A DNA stretch of 64,000 nt from Telmatactis stephensoni (Eukaryota > Cnidaria > Anthozoa > Actiniaria > Isophelliidae): contig JALIZF010001718.1 of assembly GCA_029948255.1 (NCBI GenBank), positions 1 to 64,000 of the forward strand, given 5' to 3'. Positions 57,340-64,000 of the stretch are shown here, in pieces. The position numbers and the translations under genes were made by a program. The notes under the pieces were generated by a model. That model was not told where the DNA came from. It was given only the letters and a program-made list of their open reading frames with translations, and searched no databases. Numbering within the stretch: the stretch's first letter is position 1; each line of letters begins with the position of its first letter.

Positions 57340-59060
57340 TGAGTTACGATATTTGAGTTACGGAGTTCGGTTTTCAAGTTACGCGCTCCGACACACCCGT
57401 TTTCTGGGACAACGCCCTTCTTGACTTCCGTCCGTAACTCGAGTTTGAGTTACGTTACTCGAACTCAACAGAGTGAAACATTATTTTCGAGTTACGCGCT
57501 AATTCCGTAACTCGGTCCTAAAAGTCAACAATGCTTTTTCTACTTACACTTGAAAATAAATCTTTCCGAATATAATATTAATGGGACATTCACTTGAAAG
57601 AGAAAAATTTTTCATCTCAAGGATTACTATGATCCGGGATCGGGTAATGTTCGAGTTACGCGCTTCGAGTTGCGCGCTTCGAGTTACGCACTCTTCGAGT
57701 TACGCGCTGTGCCACACCCATTTTTGCCTGTGCCACACCCAGCGCGTAACTCGATGTCTTTGGGAAATGTTAGTGACTTCGAGTTACGTGATGAGCGCAC
57801 AACTCGAACTAAACCATATCGTCTTAAAGTGTCGAGTTACGTAAATAAGACGTTTATGTTGAATTATTATTAGTCTAGAATCAACATTTTAAAACTGAAC
57901 ACATTCTGATTTAATCGTTTTCTTATTTTTAACAAAATCTTCATAGAACAGTAGTAATAATAATGTTATTTTTAACTTTAGAACCAACATACAAATATGT
58001 CCAAAAAATGACTGAAAAAAAGTAAATAAGCGCATTAGATCATATCCATATGTATAAAGCGCTATATAAGTATTAAATTATTATTATTATTATTATTAAT
58101 AGAACAGTTTTTGAAACGCCACTGACCTCCCTTAGTACTAGCAGAAGCCAGGCATTGCCCTGGAACGGAGAAGAACAAAATCTTTTGCTGTTAAGCTATC
58201 TCTGGCAGGAGATTTGATTACATTTGCTTTTCTTGGGTACAAAAGAATCTCTTATCTTGATGTTAAAGCTGTGTTTGAGTAGTTTTTCGTTACACGATGG
58301 TTGTGAATACATAACATGTTGATATTCTTAAATTTCAAAATTACTTTAGTCGAATTAGTTTCCTGTAAATCTGATAATTCAATATAAACGTCTTATTTAC
58401 GTAACTCGACACTTTAAGACGATATGGTTTAGTTCGAGTTGTGCGCTCATCACGTAACTCGAAGTCACTAACCTTTCCCAAAGACATCGAGTTACGCGCT
58501 GGGTGTGGCACAGGCAAAAATGGGTGTGGCACAGCGCGTAACTCGAAAAGCGCGTAACTCGAAGCGCGCAACTCGAAGTTTACCCGCCCTCCTATGATCC
58601 TGAGAAACGATTCTTTAACTCTGAACTGGCTTATAAGCGATCGCATTTAAGACTAATGTCAGTGAGAGGATACAATTAAAATTAAGAGGAGGGCAATAAT
58701 TTGGAACTGTGCCAGTCAAAAGACAATTCGAAAAATTGGAACTCGAAAAAGCTTTTGTGGACATTTACGATCGAGATTAGGGAAATAGCGCGTAACTCGA
58801 AAATAAAGTTCCACTCTGTCGAGTTTGAGTTACGCAACTCGATTTTGATTTTAACTATGTTTGATCTCGAGTTACACACGATGTCAAAAAGGGCGTTGTC
58901 CCAGTAAAAATGGGTGTATCCATTTTTTGCAACTCGAATTTTTCCCCTCCAGCATCACAAAACTAACAGGCAAGTAAGAATATGCTAAAATTCTGAAAGC
59001 TAAATGAAGTTGAAAAAAACTCGAACTTAGCAACTCGAATTCTTCCCTTCCATCATCACA
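57340..59060. mobile_element. Foldback-like element built from GAGTTACGCG motifs
   Basis: Dozens of copies of CGAGTTACGCGCT-like words occur in both orientations from about 57340 to 59060. A near-perfect ~215-bp inverted repeat (57655-57870 with 58370-58590) shares CTGTGCCACACCCATTTTTG and GATGAGCGCACAACTCGAAC. Outer, looser repeats include GGGACAACGCCC / GGGCGTTGTCCC. The ~490-bp centre is unrelated and non-coding. The multi-frame FELRA-type open frames here are translations of the motif. Confidence 0.8.
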
Positions 59061-59227
59061 ACACTAAGGCAAGTAAGAATAGAATAAATGAAGGTGATCT
59101 AAGAAAACGATGGGTTCGTCAGTCAACGCATTTTTCTTTTTCCCACGTATCAAAAGGCCCTCGTTTTATGTTTTTCGTCAGGTCGTTTGAAACACGCAGT
59201 GTCAGTGAATCTTCTTCTTTATCGTAC

Positions 59228-61669
59228 CTCATGGGTATCAAACGATGTGGCCACACCCAGTACCCCTACAACAACAGAGACGAAACGTAATCACTTATGA
59301 CATAATTTTTAAAAAAATAGCAACTTTGCAGGGGTGGGTCTAGGGGAGGGGTGTAGGGTGCGCAACACCCTCATGAGGCGGCTTTGGTTACTTTTGTTTG
59401 TTACTTTTTTAGAGTATCCCCTGGATCCTCTGGACATACGACTCAGTAAAATTTGTATAACGATGCCCCCGGTGGATAATCCTGGATCCGCCCCTGCTTT
59501 GTAAACTCTGATTTCACAGATGATGTACCATCGTAACATGCTAATTATGATTTTTTCATTGTTAGACCTGAGCGGGCCTCGTTTTAAATTGCTTTGTACG
59601 CGATCACTCAACCAAAATGTCGAAGGTAAACTATTGCATGCCCTCTCTTCGGCAGTAGATTTTGTGCCAGATGTAAGTTGGTTACAGTCAAGCGACGCCA
59701 CGCTGTAGTAGAGTTTTCTTCCTGCTCTTGAATAAGATATTGGCATCGGCATGTTGCGTAAAGCATCAGGGCTTTCACGTCGTATGCCGCGACATGTTTG
59801 TAACAATATATGTATTCCTAAACGATATAAGAGCCGTTTTCATATGACTGTGAGCTAGTGATGGCACTGCCACCGACGGTACGGCGCGGATTTTGGCGTA
59901 AATTTCGAATGTTTTTATAGACATCACCGCGCTGACACTTTCACCGTCATACGAAAATTGCTCACTAACATGGAATACGTAAGGGTTAGACTGCAGCTGG
60001 TACTGGTCCTACATGGTCTACTCACTCTATTTGGAAAACGAAAAGCGTTGTTCATAGTCATAGGATGCGGGTTGTTTCGTCTTGTTGGAGATGATGGAAG
60101 AAGAGGCAGCTGCAAAGTTTGTCTTTTCCTGAAGTTATCTTGATAAGTAGATTTCTCGATTTTATCCAGTGAAGGAAATTTATAAGGTTCTGGTCTTGAA
60201 GAGAAATAAAAGAACTTCAGTCGAATTTGGGAATAAGTAAAATAAAGTAGCTGGTGGCAGTTGTAGACCAGTGGTAGCCAATCCAAAAAGAACAGCCTGA
60301 AGTCAATGAATTTCTCGCTTTAGCATGAAAGCGAAAGGGGATGAATTTTGGAAGTAGAATTTAACTCGCCTAATTCTATAATTATCTCTCCATTTATTTG
60401 TGCAGACAAACAAACCTTATCATTTCTAACTAAAAATTTGTCTCGTTGGTATGTCTTGTCTCATTCCAATTAGAATTTCGTGCATGTCATATGAACCACT
60501 TCCGGGTAGTGTAGCCCGCGGGACAATCTAGGGACAATCTAGGGACATGACTTACTTGGCGCTGTCCGCTGCTTGGCCAAAACAGCCTTCATAAGAGTCT
60601 TTATACAAACTGCTACCAACGGTTCTACGACAGTTAGAGTAAGCTATTGGTGCTGAAAGATCAAATAATGCAATGTGACAGTGTCATTGCAGGAAAAGTT
60701 CATTGGAGAAAATGAGATTTTTCTGCGCAGGGATGTTTAGGTCATTCTTAAGCTTTAAGTACTCGCTCTTTCCTCAGTATTCCTTACAAACTCAAGATTA
60801 TACACAAAGATTTTATTGTGATCCCCCTCTGAGAAAGCAAAAAATCAAGAAGGGTTTGAAAGCCCGAACACACGTTGCAACCAGACAACCATCGATCGTG
60901 TGCCACGACATGGTACGTTTGAGGGGAGGGGTGGGGATCACAAGATGCATGTAACTCTTCCTGCATCGTTGCGAGCTGTAGCTTGAGAGCCAAGTCAAGC
61001 TTAATGTATTCTATGTTATATTTTGATCAAATATTTTGATCAAATAGATCGTTTGTAAAACATAAAGCATTCATTTGACTATAGTCATTTTTTCACTCCT
61101 CAACAGAACGCATACAACGTTGCAGAAAAAGACTAGAACTTGATTCTACTTCTGCAGCTCACGCATGCAATGTTGCGCGCAACAGTTGCAGAGGTGAATA
61201 CACTGCAGTTTTGCCGTGACGCGCAAATTGAGCTCTGCCTTATACTCTAAGAATAAACTTACGTAGATTTGTAATATTTCTACTTTTATATGACTTTGAT
61301 GGTACTACATCTTGTTTGTTGTAATCTATTTGGTATCGCGATACCACGGGAGTGGCTACAAATGCAAAGCAAGAGATAAAGCGATAAATCAGATTAACCT
61401 CTTTAAAACACTTATTTGATGTGGTGCATGTTACAGATGGACATGGAATTGAGTAGATTTCGTATGAGTGTGAAACGGACCGCGCCATGCCGTGTCCGTG
61501 TCAGTGCCGTGATATCTATAAAAACATTCGAAATTCCTGCCGTAACCGTGCGATGATGGTGCATGCACTTGGCCTTTTCACAGTCATACGAAATCTACTT
61601 TAATAAATGACATGTACAAGCTAGTAACTTACCAAGTGCTGGAAGATAACGCTGATTTTGAAATGGCAT
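59228..61669 (-). CDS. Unrecognised multi-exon gene (5' part well supported)
   Basis: Exons in agreeing phase: 61669-61633 (ATG, donor GTAAGT), 61355-61263 (GTAAGT), 60652-60556 (GTAAGT) and 60194-60026 (GTGAGT). A weaker fifth exon, 59265-59228, reads GYWVWPHRLIPM with donor GTACGA; the 3' end is not found. The protein begins MPFQNQRYLPAL and contains VVSRYQIDYNKQDVVPSKSY, GSSLYKDSYEGCFG, SLDKIEKSTYQDNF and NNPHPMTMNNAFRFPNR. It is basic and soluble-looking, with Tyr/Pro-rich short repeats such as SLYKDSYEG and STYQDNF that recall small ciliary microtubule-associated proteins; this is only a resemblance. An open frame at 59806-59309 (PISYSRAGRKLYYSVASLDC) may be an alternative or additional exon. 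Two MITEs lie in its introns. Confidence 0.6.
59836..59967. mobile_element. MITE family A, copy 2 (diverged)
   Basis: Termini TTTTCATATGACTGTGAGC / CACCGTCATACGAAAA with a GC-rich centre; most diverged of the three copies. Confidence 0.6.
61452..61600. mobile_element. MITE family A, copy 3
   Basis: AGTAGATTTCGTATGAGTGT...GACCGCGCCATGCCGTG and ...CAGTCATACGAAATCTACTT match copy 1 (45665-45828) end to end. It sits in the first intron of the minus-strand gene starting at 61669. Confidence 0.8.
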
Positions 61670-62833
61670 CTTTTGGTAACACTCCAAACGTTTTTGAAAA
61701 TCGCGGCCAAAATGGTTGTAATCACATTCTTGTCCTTTGTGAGTTTGTTGAAAATATTATGTCTTTACAAAAAGCGAGCCTTTTTCTGTCTGCTTATGTA
61801 AACAAAGTTCAAGTTAGTGAAACCTTTTGATTTGTGTATATTTCATTGTATACAATAACTCTAAACCAATAAACAAATTACTCAACCTAATTAAAAACAA
61901 CCAAAGTATAAAACCATGATCAACTTTACCTTTAAAAACGCTGATCAATGTTTAAGTAACTGGAAAGGTTTTTTTCTTGATTCAGTTGTCAAAAAGCTTG
62001 AACGACATGCAATTTTTGTTGTCAAGTTTGAAGTCCAATCTGGCGGTATCCAAGGGCCATGTCGCGTGTGGTCATTCAATTTAGCCAATTCCCGTGATAA
62101 TTGCTAGGCTCCCATTGGCTGAATTCATGGAGTTAAGCTCTTGATGTAGATTGTATGGATTAATATTGATATTGTGAATAGAAGAAAGCAGTTTTTTTTA
62201 TTAATTAACAGTCGTAGCTTGAGGTTTATTACTTTCAATAAAACGTTGATTATAAAAGTTGTGCCATATTGTTTTATCACCCAGTAAAGGCCAGTTTTGT
62301 CACTTTATTAACACGTAATAATAACACGGCTTCAACGGCACACCGGCAGTGTTTGCACGCAAATTAGTTTTGTGGATGAAAAGACTTTTAGAAAAGGACA
62401 TAACTTTACCGTCAAAAAACACACTGCAATCAAGACGCCAGTGAACTGCATGTCAAATAGTTTATTCAGTTTTACTCATGCAGTTCACGATTAAATACAA
62501 TAACTGTTACAATATTATTATTAATAACTATATGACACCAAATACATAAAAAAGAGAAAACGTTGTAATGTTTTTATTACTTTTACTTGACTTGCCACAC
62601 ACTCTTAGAAGAAGAAGAAGAAGAAGAAGAAGAAGAAGAAGAAGAAGAAGAAGAAGAAGAAGAAGAAGAAGAAGAAGAAGAAGAAGAAGAAGAAGAAGGA
62701 GTAGAAGATCAAAACAAATAAGAAAGAAAGAAAGAAAATACAAAGAAAGAAAGAGAAAAGGAAAAACGAAACTGAGAAGGAAACTGAGAAGGAAACTGAG
62801 AAAGAAAGAAAGAAAAAGAAAGAAAGAAAGAAA

Positions 62834-62877
<44 letters not shown>

Positions 62878-62885
62878 AAAAGAAA

Positions 62886-62919
<34 letters not shown>

Positions 62920-63241
62920 AATTAAGAAAGAATAAATTCGTGTTTTGGACATTACTTTAAATTTCCTTACAACTGATTTCACGGGAACAGCAAATGAATT
63001 ACGGAAATAGAATCCTTGCAACTTTAAAAGAATTAACTATCTAAACTGTTTGCAAAACTGCATGCACGCAACGTTAACTCTGCATCATGTGTGTCGATGC
63101 TTCTTTATTCCGTTTCAGTTGATATTCATTGACTTCTCCCCGCTTCCTTAAAAATCTCAATTTAGCCGATCAATCAATCTGAAGACTGTTTCTCATAGAT
63201 CTTTTCCCCCCTCGCTATATTAGACATATTAGTGGAAACTG
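61670..63241. other. Intergenic region with long purine microsatellites
   Basis: Upstream side of the 61669 gene. Apart from the GAA/GAAA tract, nothing is recognised. The open frame at 61916-62107 has no splice support. Confidence 0.5.
62607..62932. repeat. Compound GAA / GAAA microsatellite
   Basis: About 30 GAA units (62607-62699) followed by an interrupted GAAA/GGAAACTGA array to 62932. It produces long artificial Arg/Lys, Leu or Phe open frames. Confidence 0.97.
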
Positions 63242-63336
63242 TTAGCTTGCTAATTCAGGGTAAGGCCCACTTGACTGTGATGGTTGGGTCACACCACTGG
63301 CAGTTCTTGCTGTAGTTGGTGGTCTTGATACGAAGT
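63242..63336 (-). CDS. Possible terminal exon of a gene extending off the right edge
   Basis: A strong acceptor (TTTCTTCACTTAATAG) precedes an open stretch reading RPPTTARTASGVTQPSQSSG and ending PELAS-stop at 63242-63244. AATAAA lies downstream on the minus strand at about 63106. No partner exon was found in the remaining 660 bp. Low confidence; the peptide is low-complexity. Confidence 0.3.
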
Positions 63337-64000
63337 CTATTAAGTGAAGAAACAGATAATGCAAGTATAAGATGCAATGTCTATCCAATGATAGCGCGCG
63401 TTATATCGTTGCTTTGTAATAAATCCCACGGTATGCAATGCCGCAATGAGTTCATCACCGCATCATCATCAAAACGTTACACCATGTCTACTAGCTAACT
63501 CAATTTCGTTTCAGCGCTTTCATTACTTGCAACATTATTACAAGCAGCGATACCTTTTTCTAGTTTGTTTCGCCAAAATAATTAGCAGTTGAATGTGCAA
63601 TTTTATGTGATTTATCAATATCAACTCATGTGATTTCTTTCACGTTGTCGCAACAATGAAAACGCACGGATCATTGTTTCACGTACTAGCCGCGGTAACG
63701 AATTTTTTTGAGACAGTTTTGCAACTTCTTTAGCTATAGGTGATTCCCTTTCTGCAGACAGTGACCCTTGTAAGGTGGACATCTCTGCCTCTTTGCTATT
63801 ATTAGAACATTGAAATTGTTTGTATTAAAACACATTGACCAATAAGTGTGCAGGAAGAAGTGATGGTCCAATGTTGTTGCATGATAAAGAACAAAATGAA
63901 ACAACGAGTTTAGGGTCTACTTCTAACTATTAGCTTGCCACTCTAGCAGAATAAAGTAATTAAAATTTTAAATACCCAAGTGAGGTAGTAGTGAAACAAA
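63337..64000. other. Right-edge sequence, no feature recognised
   Basis: Non-coding as far as I can see; would be intron if the exon at 63336 is real. Confidence 0.4.

Noticed and set aside
57581..58907. Open frames with repeated FELRASSYALFELRA-like peptides
   Set aside because: Direct translation of the GAGTTACGCG motif array in the foldback element, present in both orientations.
62568..63021. Long Arg/Lys-, Leu- or Phe-rich open frames
   Set aside because: They are translations of the GAA/GAAA microsatellite in different frames; no splice or start context.

Overview
This window is animal nuclear DNA: AT-rich, intron-rich, with GT-AG introns, short interspersed repeats and a TTAGGG-type interstitial telomeric tract. 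Gene content and repeat style (fibrinogen-lectin receptor genes, Penelope-like fragments, many small palindromic elements) suggest a cnidarian, probably an anthozoan such as a stony coral. The species is inferred, not proven. I assembled the gene models by hand from splice consensus, reading-phase agreement and remembered family sequences; no search was run.

Region 1 (1-10.6 kb): the first two exons of a chromodomain gene (minus strand, running off the left edge), then an 8.6 kb LTR retroelement (738-9339) with two 800-bp LTRs that differ at about six positions. Internally it has a primer-binding-site candidate, a Gag ORF with a zinc knuckle, a second ORF whose ATG overlaps the Gag stop (TAATG), an extra RING-finger ORF, and a polypurine tract. 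The second ORF holds an aspartic protease and an envelope-like, membrane-anchored half, but no reverse transcriptase, RNase H or integrase. The copy is young but cannot be autonomous. A small three-exon minus-strand gene model lies 75 bp beyond the 3' LTR.

Region 2 (14-19 kb): a complete four-exon minus-strand gene for a predicted type II membrane protein of 646 residues: transmembrane anchor, coiled coil, short collagen stretch, three Ig domains and a C-terminal fibrinogen-like domain. It looks like a cell-surface recognition lectin. Its introns hold Penelope-like debris and a foldback-type repeat. 19-24 kb is intergenic with Penelope-like and MITE remnants.

Region 3 (24-42.3 kb): two conserved housekeeping genes head to head. 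LIAS (mitochondrial lipoyl synthase, 10 exons, minus) and UBE3A (E6AP HECT ubiquitin ligase, plus) share a short intergenic promoter region. The UBE3A start codon is split by an intron (AT|G).

Region 4 (44.8-55.8 kb): an unrecognised five-exon gene for 192 residues (plus) and a complete ten-exon STK16 gene (minus, 307 residues), whose introns carry several large hairpin elements.

Region 5 (56-64 kb): a 1.7 kb foldback-like element built from a repeated GAGTTACGCG-type motif, an unrecognised multi-exon minus-strand gene (start at 61669), long GAA/GAAA microsatellites, and a possible terminal exon near the right edge. The housekeeping genes are unrelated in pathway; no operon-like organisation is expected or seen.
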